From positions 147,535 through 161,393 of the forward strand of contig NW_003120939.1 in NCBI RefSeq assembly GCF_000003605.2: a DNA stretch of 13,859 nucleotides. The letters run 5' to 3'. The notes beneath the pieces were generated by a model. The model saw nothing but the letters and a program-made list of their open reading frames with translations, was not told where the DNA came from and searched no databases. The translations under genes and the position numbers were made by a program. Source of the stretch: Saccoglossus kowalevskii (lineage: Eukaryota > Hemichordata > Enteropneusta > Harrimaniidae). The first letter of the stretch is position 1. Each line of letters opens with the position of its first letter. This document shows positions 1 to 7,763 of this stretch, piece by piece.

Positions 1-536
1 AAAACAGATTTTCGAACGCCCAAGCCCGAATTTAAATACATGTGAGCTCGGCCAAGCGAGTCACGCTGACAGATTATGCAAGTATCATCGAATTCATGCG
101 ACAGGTTGAGACGTTTTATTCAACGTTGTGGGTAAGCTACGATTTAGGACTGTCGTTTTATATCACGGTTACCGGCAGGGCGCCGATCAGTTACCGGGGC
201 TTTGTTTACCATGCATTCATTAATCGAATGTGATAAATAGTCGGTATTGGTCCTATCAGTACGGTAATTGTCCAGCCGGTACAGTAAAGCACCGGCCGGT
301 ACGGTAACGCAACGGTCGGTACGGTAACGCAACGGTCGGTACGGTAAAGCAATGACCGGTACGGGAAAGCAACGACCGGTACGGTAAACCGAGTCAAACT
401 CACAGGAAACCGGCTGGGTGGTAATGATCAGTTCCCTTAATCAAAATGTCTAGATATCAAATTATCAAAGTATCATAATATCCTAACTGAAATCATATAA
501 TTCTTTATAAAACTGCTATTGAGTTTAAACACTTAC
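1..536. other. CpG-rich left end; presumed HIF intron or 3' flank
   Basis: Bases 1-240 contain about twenty CpG dinucleotides, visibly more than any other stretch of similar size here. The 20-bp array at 256-390 follows, then plain AT-rich sequence up to the donor at 536. A short open stretch at 42-233 on the + strand has no recognisable domain. I looked for a C-terminal transactivation exon of HIF on the minus strand (leucine-rich ELLRALDQ-like end) and did not find one. Confidence 0.6.
256..390. repeat. 20-bp CpG-rich tandem repeat, about 6-7 copies
   Basis: The unit CCGGTACGGTAACGCAACGG recurs at an exact 20-bp period. Variants include TCGGTACGG, ACAGTAAAG and AATGA, and the array is degenerate at the left end. 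Because 20 is not a multiple of three, each strand reads the same peptide-like motif in successive frames, so it is not coding. Further weak copies may extend left to about 170 (GTTACCGGCAGGG, CAGTTACCGGGG). Confidence 0.9.
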
Positions 537-742
537 GATGGACTTGGTGTTCCTCTTCCAACCGGGCTATAAATAACTCTCTGGGACGATGACCCTGTAA
601 ATGACGGTAGATGGGGTGGCGACGGTAACGCTGCACTGCTTAATACAGGGTCGTTCATTATTTTACCATTGTACAAACAGAAATCTTCACCAACCATTGG
701 AATATATGGAGCTCGCATTACGAGTTCTTCTGTGGATATATC
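537..742 (-). CDS. HIF1A: HIF-alpha exon: C-terminal oxygen-dependent degron (C-ODD)
   Basis: This 206-bp exon has acceptor CTTCCAG and donor GTAAGT, and it leaves two bases (TC, a serine codon). It begins DISTEELVMRAPYIPMVGED and then FCLYNGK. APYIPM is the core of the main HIF-alpha degron, in which the proline equivalent to human Pro564 is hydroxylated and bound by VHL; its codon here is 709-707. The residue before A-P is arginine rather than leucine (LVMRAP), as I recall for insect Sima proteins. The rest is a serine/proline-rich tail (SSAALPSPPHLPSF, GRGTPSPS). Extending past 537 meets a stop at once, so the exon ends at the donor and the protein continues in an exon not identified here. 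Confidence 0.95.
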
Positions 743-1545
743 CTGGAAGAGATTCATAACCCCCCAAAAAAGTGAGTCACACATGCATAATTCTTGTGCG
801 ACTTCACTGTCAGTAAGTTTGTTCTGAATAAGATCCCGTTACATATGGGGGAGGGAGGGGGGCACAGTGAGTAAAAGACAAATAAACAGGATAAAGGTTA
901 CCTTATAAAATTACAAAAAAATTGAATGCTAAATTCTGCAACTAAATAAATGTTATGAAGGCTAACTAACTGTTGATGCACTTCGGGGTGCAAATGGATA
1001 GACAGCAAGGACTTCATGAAGAGGAACAGCAATGACTGACTATTCAGCAAGGGCTGTACATATATGATTCACTACTAACTCACTTCAATTCTTGTATCAC
1101 ATTGTAATATAAGAATACTATGAAGTTATTACGAAGATACCTCAAAGTATGCACGAAGACAGTACAGCGAAGTATCGAATCATGGGAATGCCGAAATCTA
1201 CAAAGTTTAGAACAGAATCAGCGAACTTCTTTGTGTGGAATCCGGTCAAACCCTAGTGGCAGCCATGTTTGTTTTTATTATTAGAGGGCGCTTACGCGCG
1301 TAATCATTCCATATTTGGAATTCGCATTTCCTAATATGGTAGGATGAAAATACCCTGTAAAATATCACAAAATTACGACACGCTGTAACTTATGGCGTTA
1401 TGGTAACAGATGTATAATAATAGTCTTTATCAATAAGTTCATTCAGACCTGGAATGCCTTGTTTGTCATATAGTAGACAAGTCTACTAGAAGTCTTTTTG
1501 AAATTGGTAGCTTTATGGTTATCAATAATTAACAAACTAACTTAC
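743..1545 (-). other. HIF intron, 803 bp
   Basis: This intron lies between the C-ODD exon and the preceding acidic exon. It holds a G-rich run near 848-861, a perfect 12-bp palindrome TTACGCGCGTAA at 1292-1303, and the short dispersed motif AGTGGCAGCCAT at 1255. I see no other gene or structure in it. Confidence 0.75.
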
Positions 1546-1656
1546 TAGCTCATTTTGTGGTTCAGACAATAACAACGAAACTTTATCAACCATTTCAGAG
1601 TCAACTGGTTGGTCTGTGTTCTTGTAATCAACTGGACTTCCAGGACTCGGGCTTGG
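1546..1656 (-). CDS. HIF1A: HIF-alpha exon: acidic segment before the C-terminal degron
   Basis: This 111-bp exon holds 37 codons, in phase 0 at both ends, with acceptor GATTCAG and donor CTA|GTAAGT. It reads PSPSPGSPVDYKNTDQPVDS and then EMVDKVSLLLSEPQNEL. The S-E-MVDKVSLLL helix matches human SDMVNEFKLELVEKL, which lies shortly before the C-terminal degron, and the proline/serine-rich lead matches the SPSD...SPEPNSPS area. It joins the next exon directly to give NEL-DISTEELVMRAPYIPM. Its position and phase are strongly supported. Confidence 0.93.
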
Positions 1657-2171
1657 CTGAATCAAGTAAAAGTAGAAAACAAAAGTAAATATTGACAGGC
1701 AAAGACAACACTGACAGTCATTGACCAAATTTGATATGTGCATAGGAATTACATAAATATTGTTCATACACTGTCTTGAAATATATAACATGATTGAACA
1801 GTGATTGCGAGTTTCATTACTTATTGTACTTATTATTACATTATTATTGTATATGTTACTTGATTACCATGGCATTGTCAAACACCTCTTTCATGAAGCA
1901 AACAGCTGGTGTATAGGACAAAATTTCACATTAAAGCCCAGCCAAATGAATTTCAGCTGCCAAAACCTTGAAAATGTGACCACATGGAAGTGTTTTATCT
2001 GATCCACTGGGAGGAGATTGTTGTTGTTGTTGTATTGTGAAAGAAAAACAGTTTAACGCCATAATGTTAAAAAATGGGGAAGGGGAACCAAGAATAAAAA
2101 CATGTTTGGGTGGCATGTGAATAGAATAACACCCCCCCCCCCCAAATGGAAACCTTTAAACAAGCACTCAC
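1657..2171 (-). other. HIF intron, 515 bp
   Basis: The intron carries a short (TTG)n run near 2018-2033 and a long C homopolymer near 2131-2143. The open stretches on either strand here have no recognisable domain and are likely chance. Confidence 0.75.
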
Positions 2172-2497
2172 CTTTGGAGTCAAATCTGGACTTATACTGA
2201 GTGGAGACGCCAATGATGCACTACCACGATACTGACTGAAAACACATTTGTTTGTGGCTTCATCTGTTGTTGTGGTTGGCGCCGCCGCCACTGTTGTTTG
2301 TTTTGCAGGTTCTTTCTGTAGTTGAGACTGCTGTTCCTGCTTCTTATCACTATTGAAGCACCCTATTGTGACAGGGGTACATGTAAATGGATCAAACCCA
2401 GTGAAATTTGGCGTTGAATGATCTGGCGGAAATAAAACATCGTCGTAAATATTCATATCCATGGCACTTGGTACCCCATTTTTCATTTGAGATAAAT
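2172..2497 (-). CDS. HIF1A: HIF-alpha exon: disordered ODD/transactivation region
   Basis: This 326-bp exon has acceptor GTTACAG and donor AAG|GTGAGT. Two bases complete an aspartate codon shared with the N-ODD exon, and the exon leaves in phase 0. It reads DLSQMKNGVPSA, then MNIYDDVLFPPDHSTPNF, which aligns with the human VPLYNDVMLPSPN segment. A low-complexity stretch follows that is rich in Q, T, A and K (KKQEQQSQLQKE, TTVAAAPTTTT), and the exon ends SPLSISPDLTPK. The length and composition fit the poorly conserved, disordered region between the two degrons. The boundaries rest on phase, splice consensus and the YDDV block rather than on strong homology along the whole length. Confidence 0.92.
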
Positions 2498-3248
2498 CTG
2501 TAACACAAAAAAAGAAAGAAAAATAGCAAAACAGTACAAACTGAAATGAACATCTTAACAAGCAAGCTGTTATCTGATTTACTTCTGCTGTTATCAACAC
2601 TAAATAAAATAGAGTATTGAAGTTATTGTCCAAAAAATAACAAATCTGACTACAATAACAAGGCAATCATCAAAAACAGCCTAAATGACTAATGACACCA
2701 AAAATGACAAAAATATTGACTAAAATGAGAGAATTGAAGGTATTGTCACAAACATAACATAACAAATCAAATCTGACTGAGGTCCACCCCTAGGTGTCTA
2801 CATATAAAATATCAAAGCACTTGGCTAGACATTTTCAAGAAGTCGTAAAAAATAAAAAAAACATTTAACAAAAATATTCACTAATAAAATGAGAGCAATG
2901 AACAAATATAGAGAGAAAACCACCCCCGGTACTTTTGAGTATAAAACCCTTACAGTCGATAGTTTTTAAAAAGAAAAATGTGAAATTGACACTGAAGGAC
3001 TATCAGTAATGTGAATAGCTAAGAAAAATATAGTATATGTGGCAAACCAGTCTCTAAAATAAACAAAAAATAAACAAATTCTGTGAAAGAACAATAACTA
3101 TTGTAATCACCAGAATTTGTTATTGGTGCCATGCTATATAGAGAGATTTCTACAATGTTTTAACATGGACGAATCATGTTTGGATTCATTTTAATTAGCA
3201 AATGTATTGTAAGAAACACTACATAGAGTGTGGTGTGAATAGACTCAC
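2498..3248 (-). other. HIF intron, 751 bp, with diverged internal repeats
   Basis: This is A-rich intron sequence separating the N-ODD exon from the disordered-region exon. The left half holds the three related segments described at 2595-2905. The rest shows no further structure that I can support. Confidence 0.75.
2595..2905. repeat. Three diverged direct repeats in an A-rich intron
   Basis: A block of the form ACTAA-AAATGAGAG-ATTGAAG-TATTGTC is seen near 2600, 2716 and 2880. The first two copies also share ATAACAAATC...CTGACT (2636-2651 and 2759-2778). The second and third share CAAAAATATT-ACTAA. Spacing is irregular and the copies differ by small gaps, so this looks like an old local duplication. 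Confidence 0.55.
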
Positions 3249-3329
3249 CATCAGGGAACGGTAATGGAATCATGGTGTCACCGGCAGCAGGCGCAACACA
3301 CAGCAGGTCCTCCGCATCAGCGGTCCACA
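3249..3329 (-). CDS. HIF1A: HIF-alpha exon: N-terminal oxygen-dependent degron (N-ODD)
   Basis: This 81-bp exon has acceptor ATCTTTCAG and donor G|GTGAGT. It reads WTADAEDLLCVAPAAGDTMI and then PLPFPDG. The LLCVAPAAGDTMI segment matches the human N-ODD (LTLLAPAAGDTII), whose proline (Pro402 in human HIF-1alpha) is hydroxylated by PHD enzymes to create a VHL binding site. The hydroxylation-site proline codon here is 3291-3289. The motif keeps the L-x-x-hydrophobic-A-P pattern, with valine in place of the second leucine. Entry phase 1 fits the previous exon only after allowing for its missing base. Confidence 0.95.
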
Positions 3330-3610
3330 CTGAAAGATACAGCAGAGGTATTAAGACATGACGACAGATGCTGATACAAAAATACCAACCATAATAGTAA
3401 ATCTGCACTGCTACAAGCCTTTAAGCAGACGTGCGTTTTCCCTCGTAGCTTAATTCTCACTTATTCTAATCTGTCATCGCAAACATCACTCTATGGTGTT
3501 GATAACAGTAACACAGTCTATCATCATCCCAACCACAACTAAACCAGCTGTGACCTCTATATACATGTCATCACATTTATATTCAAGTTACAACCTTATT
3601 TCAAACTCAC

Positions 3611-3785
3611 TATTTAGTTTGTTATCACCCGAACAGCTCCAGAAATTAGCTTTCTTGTCAGTGGTATGTGGAGAGAATATCTTCTCTGTACTCAATTTCA
3701 TGTCAGATATTGAAGTTGCTTGGACTTGGGCAACCCTTTCATCTGCTGTTCAGTGGACAAAACTAAATCTTCTTTTTCAACGCCA
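3611..3785 (-). CDS. HIF1A: HIF-alpha exon: post-PAS segment, carrying a one-base frameshift
   Basis: The acceptor is CTAAGCAG and the donor is the strong GTGAGT. The first base completes serine, giving S-GVEKEDLVLSTEQ, the expected continuation of PAS-B (human SGIIQHDLIFSLQQ). This frame then stops at 3700-3698. From 3746 leftward the next frame reads ADERVAQVQATSISDMKLST followed by EKIFSPHTTDKK, which matches the human stretch ending SSDMKMTQLFTK. That second frame has its own stop immediately upstream (3752-3750), so neither frame alone spans the exon. The exon is 175 bp; 176 bp would be needed to leave phase 1 for the exon at 3329. One base therefore appears to be missing around 3741-3750. 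It is either a sequence error or a genuine null allele. The exon boundaries are well supported. Confidence 0.88.
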
Positions 3786-4845
3786 CTGCTTAGAGAAAAA
3801 AATGAGGAAATGATTAATCACAAAATAGGATGGTACAAAGTCTGGTATTAAAAGATTGTATTCTGAGTGCTGAGCTCAAAACAAGTCATACAGTAAATGA
3901 AAGAAGCCCTTGCATAAACTTTCAATTTTTTTCAGTTTTTGGATCAATGTATGTCAAGTATGTTTTTTTTGGGTCAGGACAGGCTGAAAGTGTGTGTTGC
4001 ATGATAACTCTGAATCACTTTGTCTGATTTTCACGAAATTACATGTGTATCACTAATGTGTATGAATGCTTTTTGCTTTCTAACCTGCATATGTTGATTA
4101 TGTTTTTTGGCTCAAAAAGTGACATTTTTCACCAATTTTTTGGACGAAAAATGACACATGTCCCCAAAAGACACTCTTGAGAGACTTTGGTTGTAAAAGT
4201 GAGACTATCAATGTAAGTAATGTATTCTACCTATATGTAAAGGTACATATGTATATGTAAAGTTTGAATGAAATTGGTCAATGCATTACCAAGAACAGGC
4301 AAAAATATCATTTTCACCATATTTTGTGACCAAAAAATTTTGACCCCAAACGATACTTTGGCTGTGAAATTGCGTCTATAAGTATATGTTATGTGCTATG
4401 TATACATGTGAAGTCAGAATGAAATTAGTCAATGCATTAGTAGTAACAGGCATCTTTTTCACTCAAAAACGTGTGTTCTACTTATCGCATGTCTGCGATA
4501 TGGCACTCGCAGGTATAAACCTCCATTCCGGCATATTTGTGTCCATGGGGTCTAATTACAAGATTATGAACTAACATGATACAACAAAACAGTTCAGACA
4601 ACATTGCTGTCTAATTAATCCAGGCGGAATAGAATACAATGTGTATTACACAAGTGATTCCATTAACACGGTCAGATTTTGGCCTATCGCATAGTGTCAG
4701 AGCACATTAATCTTGCGGTTGTAATGCGAGCCGATCTAAAGAACGTGACTATAGGCGAGTAATGTTAATAAAGATGACAAGTAACTGTGAAGACATACAG
4801 TGAACCCAGGCATCTGGAAGATAACAAGAATACTCGTACACTTAC
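3786..4845 (-). other. HIF intron, 1060 bp
   Basis: The intron lies between the post-PAS exon and the second PAS-B exon. About 400 bp of it is the diverged repeat pair at 4080-4470. The right part (about 4570-4840) shows nothing notable. Open stretches on the + strand lack domains. Confidence 0.75.
4080..4470. repeat. Diverged tandem pair, roughly 150-190 bp per copy, of a dispersed repeat
   Basis: Several blocks occur twice in the same order: CATTTTTCACCAATTTTTTG (4122) with CATTTTCACCATATTTTGTG (4310); ACTTTGGTTGTAAAAGTG (4174) with ACTTTGGCTGTGAAATTG (4355); and GAATGAAATTGGTCAATGCA (about 4266) with GAATGAAATTAGTCAATGCA (about 4417), each followed by an ACAGGC. Period shortens from about 188 to 150, so indels have accumulated. 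A related block (AAGTTTGAAGGGGATTGGCC) lies at 6665, just before the 33-bp minisatellite. Confidence 0.65.
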
Positions 4846-4993
4846 CTTAGCACGTAATTCACACTAACTATACACTGTGGTTTGGATGTTCTATTGTTAT
4901 ATATTACTGTGGCTTGTGTCTGTACCCATACATATCCGCCCTTCTTGGCCAGGAATCTATATTGTCCTGTGGATGTCTGTCCCTTGGCATACA
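4846..4993 (-). CDS. HIF1A: HIF-alpha exon: PAS-B, second half
   Basis: This 148-bp exon has acceptor TGCACAG and donor AG|GTAAGT. Its first two bases join the T left by the previous exon to give leucine (HDLYAKGQ across the junction). It continues [33 protein letters not shown] and [12 protein letters not shown], the beta-sheet strands that close PAS-B and form the pocket region used for ARNT binding. It ends with AG, which needs one T to complete a serine, and the exon at 3785 supplies that T. This phase match links the two exons firmly. Confidence 0.97.
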
Positions 4994-5352
4994 CTGTGCA
5001 CAGAAAAACCCATATAGGGTATATAAACTAAGTCTTTCTTTTTTTTTATTTGGCAAAATTTTGCTTGCTATGGGTTCTTGCTTTACACAGGGACTTTATG
5101 AAATTGATTTGATGTAATTCAAGTTTTCAAGTCATAAACATATCAGGTAGAAAAATGAAACACATTTTCAATGCAAGTATATGAATGCACCAAAAGATGG
5201 TTGGAAAAATTTTGACAGATTTTTTTCTTTTTACACAAAGCAACGTCGTATTTCCATTTATCTAGATAGAATTTAAATAAAAAGAACATAGTTCAGCTTT
5301 CAATATCATTTATTCACAACACTGATTACATCATAATGACGTCAACACTTAC
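4994..5352 (-). other. HIF intron, 359 bp, inside PAS-B
   Basis: The intron separates the two PAS-B exons. It has T-rich runs and, next to the donor, a perfect CRE-type palindrome TGACGTCA at 5337-5344. Nothing else stands out. Confidence 0.8.
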
Positions 5353-5459
5353 AGTCGTGGTAACTTTTCTCTATTTTGTCGGTGTCTAGGGCATGACAGA
5401 AATCATATGCAGATTTACCAATCAAGTCACTAACTTGATATCCAGTTATTTCATGAATT
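5353..5459 (-). CDS. HIF1A: HIF-alpha exon: PAS-B, first half
   Basis: This 107-bp exon has acceptor CTTTAG and a perfect donor GTAAGT. Its first base completes the arginine codon left open by the exon at 7966-7764. It then reads IHEITGYQVSDLIGKSAYDF and CHALDTDKIEKSYHD, and it ends with a single T. This matches the PAS-B helices of HIF-alpha (I-E-GY-LLG-S-Y-HALD). A perfect CRE palindrome TGACGTCA sits in the intron just past the donor. The length equals my recollection of the vertebrate exon. Confidence 0.97.
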
Positions 5460-5781
5460 CTAAAGCAAAAAGAAATGACAAATGACTTTATTGTTTGAAT
5501 TCTGAATGCATTATTAATGTGCAGTGGAGGAGAGAATCAATTAATGTGGTTGCTAGGCAGCCTGGCACACATTAGTATCAGTTCCCCACGTGTGTGCATG
5601 TGCATGTGTGTACATATGTACAGAGGATTGATTTGACTTCACAAATGTTTGTTCTTCAAATATTTTCACGAGCAAAACTATAGATACAGTTGTATGTACT
5701 AAACTTAACACATTTTCATTATTTTAGTAATCAAGTAAGCAATAAATCCGTGAGAAGTTTAAGAAATCATGCAACCAAAAA

Positions 5782-6346
5782 TTCAGCCAGTCACAGTCAA
5801 GTTTTACTTACAGCCGTTCTGTGAATTATTCAGACAGTTAGTTAGCAAGATGTCTTGCAACTTTGCAAAACACTTTGGTCTTTGCCCAATCTAGACTTGT
5901 TGGCGACACTTGATTGACCGGCATGGTGAATTGTAAGTATTATCTACCATGCGTATACAACAACCATTATTTATTTTTTATATTTATTTTCAGTAATTTA
6001 CTGAACACTCAACACAATTGGGGTAAGTAACACAAATTGCGCTATGTCAGGTGGACTCAGATGGTCATAACAATTTAAAATAACATTTTGAATGCATATA
6101 CAACATATAACCTGTTAATGTATGGTAACCAATGCGTGTCGTTTTGAAAAAACAGTGTTTTACCTTCATCTAGCAAGAAAATGGAATGATTCAAATTTTT
6201 AGTGTGGCAATACAACGGCGCATCAAGTCTAGATTGGACAAAAACTCAAAGTGCTTTGCAAAGTTGCAAGATATATTGCTAACTGACTGTCCGAATAATT
6301 CTCAGAACGGCTGTAAGACTTGAAGCTTGACCACAACAAAACTGAA
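5782..6346. mobile_element. Inverted-repeat (MITE or foldback-like) element, about 565 bp
   Basis: The left arm (about 5782-5905) reappears as its reverse complement in the right arm (about 6224-6346). Matching blocks include CAGCCGTTCT, GAATTATTC-GACAGT-AGTTAGCAA, TCTTGCAACTTTGCAAA, CACTTTG and CAATCTAGACTTG. The outermost pairing found is TTCAG (5782) with CTGAA (6346). The arms are about 120 bp and roughly 80 percent alike, separated by about 320 bp with no coding potential. No transposase is present, and I could not identify a target-site duplication. Confidence 0.75.
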
Positions 6347-6689
6347 CTAAATGAGACGTAAAACAGAACTGGAATAAAATAAATATCCAGAGTGTCACCA
6401 AGTGAATCTATGCTCCAAACAGTCATAAGAAATTAAATTTGCTTAAAAAAACACTGATATTACACTATCTGAGGTGAAATTGACACCATAACACGCTTAG
6501 TAACATCAAACCAACTTTTAAGCAACAAAAAACGTTCAAATAGACAGAGGATCAGTTTGAAATGGCAGAAATGTTTGATCATGGTGCATTTCTAGCACTA
6601 AACTGATCATCCTGATCTGATTCGATTTGTGGAACAAAAGTATATGTAATATGATATATGTGTCAAGTTTGAAGGGGATTGGCCAAGGC

Positions 6690-6914
6690 ATGTCTGAGGT
6701 GCCGATGTACGGCAAGAGGCGCATGTCTGAGGTGCTGATGTACGGCAAGAGGCGCATGTCTGAGGTGCCGATGTACGGCAAGAGGCGCATGTCTGAGGTG
6801 CCGACGTACGGCAAGAGGCGCATGTCTGAGGTGACGATGTACGGCAAGAGGCGCATGTCTGAGGTGCCGATGTACGGCAAGAGGCAAATCTATGAAGTCC
6901 CTGTTTACAAGTGA
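6690..6914. repeat. 33-bp minisatellite, six full units plus a degenerate seventh
   Basis: Units start at 6690, 6723, 6756, 6789, 6822 and 6855 and are almost identical, with single changes at 6737, 6804, 6835 and at the end of the sixth. Because 33 is a multiple of three, several frames on both strands stay open. On the + strand each unit reads MSEVPMYGKRR, and the seventh reads IYEVPVYK before a TGA. The array follows directly after a copy of a dispersed repeat block. It lies in a HIF intron on the opposite strand. A coding interpretation is discussed in the findings and is unproven. Confidence 0.95.
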
Positions 6915-6926
6915 GGACTAATTACT

Positions 6927-7137
6927 TACTGTAAAAGGATTAATTATTCACTGGGTTTTAATTTCGCTTATTTCGCTGACTGGAAAATGCGCTTAATTAA
7001 AACCCAGTGAATATGAACAATTTAGCATAGAACACATTATCTAAATGATAAAACTGTGAATTTAAAACCCACTTAATATGCCTGAATTGGTAAATCAGTG
7101 AAATTTAAACCCAGTGAAAATTAGTCATTTTACAGTA
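6927..7137. mobile_element. Small inverted-repeat element (MITE), 211 bp, TACTGTAAAA termini
   Basis: The left end TACTGTAAAAGGATTAATTA, followed by TTCACTGGGTTTTAATTTC, is mirrored at the right end by the complement of TACTGTAAAATGACTAATTT and then TCACTGGGTTTAAATTTC. The inverted repeats are about 40-55 bp. The element is flanked on both sides by ACT (6924-6926 and 7138-7140), a candidate 3-bp target duplication. Internal copies of AAACCCAGTGAA or AAACCCACTTAA recur. There is no coding capacity. Confidence 0.82.
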
Positions 7138-7763
7138 ACTTGGTACCAAGCATGAAAAAATAAGGAGCAATACAAAGATATAACAGTCATACTGAATACA
7201 CACAATGTGTCGGTGACCTTTGTTCTGTCTGAACAGTACTGATATTGTTTGAAGTATACAGTGCAGCAACTATATCGGTTATTGAAGTACCTCTTCAACA
7301 TAACCTTTATCTAATTACCTCAGCATCACCCCCACAAATAAACGCCCTCTATAAATTAAGACTTCACTCTTGCAACAAGGATGCCATACCAATATTTACA
7401 AGTGACCTAACTTTTGACTAAGGTAATATTGAACAGTTCACTGTCAATAAGTTTAAAACTCTCATGAATAATACCAACAACAATGTTTATCTTGCCTACA
7501 ACTTGACTAATGTGAAAAGTAAACTGCAATTTTGAATTCATATAAACCCCCTCCCCCTTGATCAAGTACAATAGTGATATTTTGTGATGTCATAGGTATA
7601 GGGTAGTTGCTCATTATCAATTTTCCCAAATTTACGCCTCTTTGGACAAGTTCACAATCCATTATTGAGTTAATCTCAACAGTTTTAATATGCCCAGCAA
7701 ATAATGCAGCATACTACAATAGTAATCAGAGCAACTTGGTAAGCATCGCTAGTGATATCTTAC

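Larger units (their letters stand above)
5460..7763 (-). other. HIF intron, 2304 bp, the largest complete intron here
   Basis: This intron is crowded with repeats: the 0.56-kb inverted-repeat element at 5782-6346, the 33-bp minisatellite at 6690-6914 and the 0.21-kb element at 6927-7137. A GT-rich patch lies near 5588-5620. The remainder (about 7140-7760) is plain AT-rich sequence. Confidence 0.75.

Noticed and set aside
42-233. Small + strand open stretch at the CpG-rich left end
   Set aside because: It has no domain, homology cue or splice context, and it is short enough to be chance in GC-richer DNA.
240-400. CRISPR array
   Set aside because: This is a contiguous 20-bp tandem repeat with no unique spacers, in an animal gene context. 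The 33-bp and 52-bp arrays are likewise spacer-free.
2067-2666. 199-codon minus-strand open stretch taken as one gene
   Set aside because: Only 2497-2172 is HIF exon, in this frame. The flanks are intron read-through across a clear acceptor (GTTACAG) and donor (GTGAGT).
6536-6887. Minus-strand open stretches with repeated peptides (LPYIGTSDMR, APLAVHRHLRH)
   Set aside because: These are shadows of the 33-bp minisatellite, whose period keeps several frames open. They have no dibasic or other processing logic.
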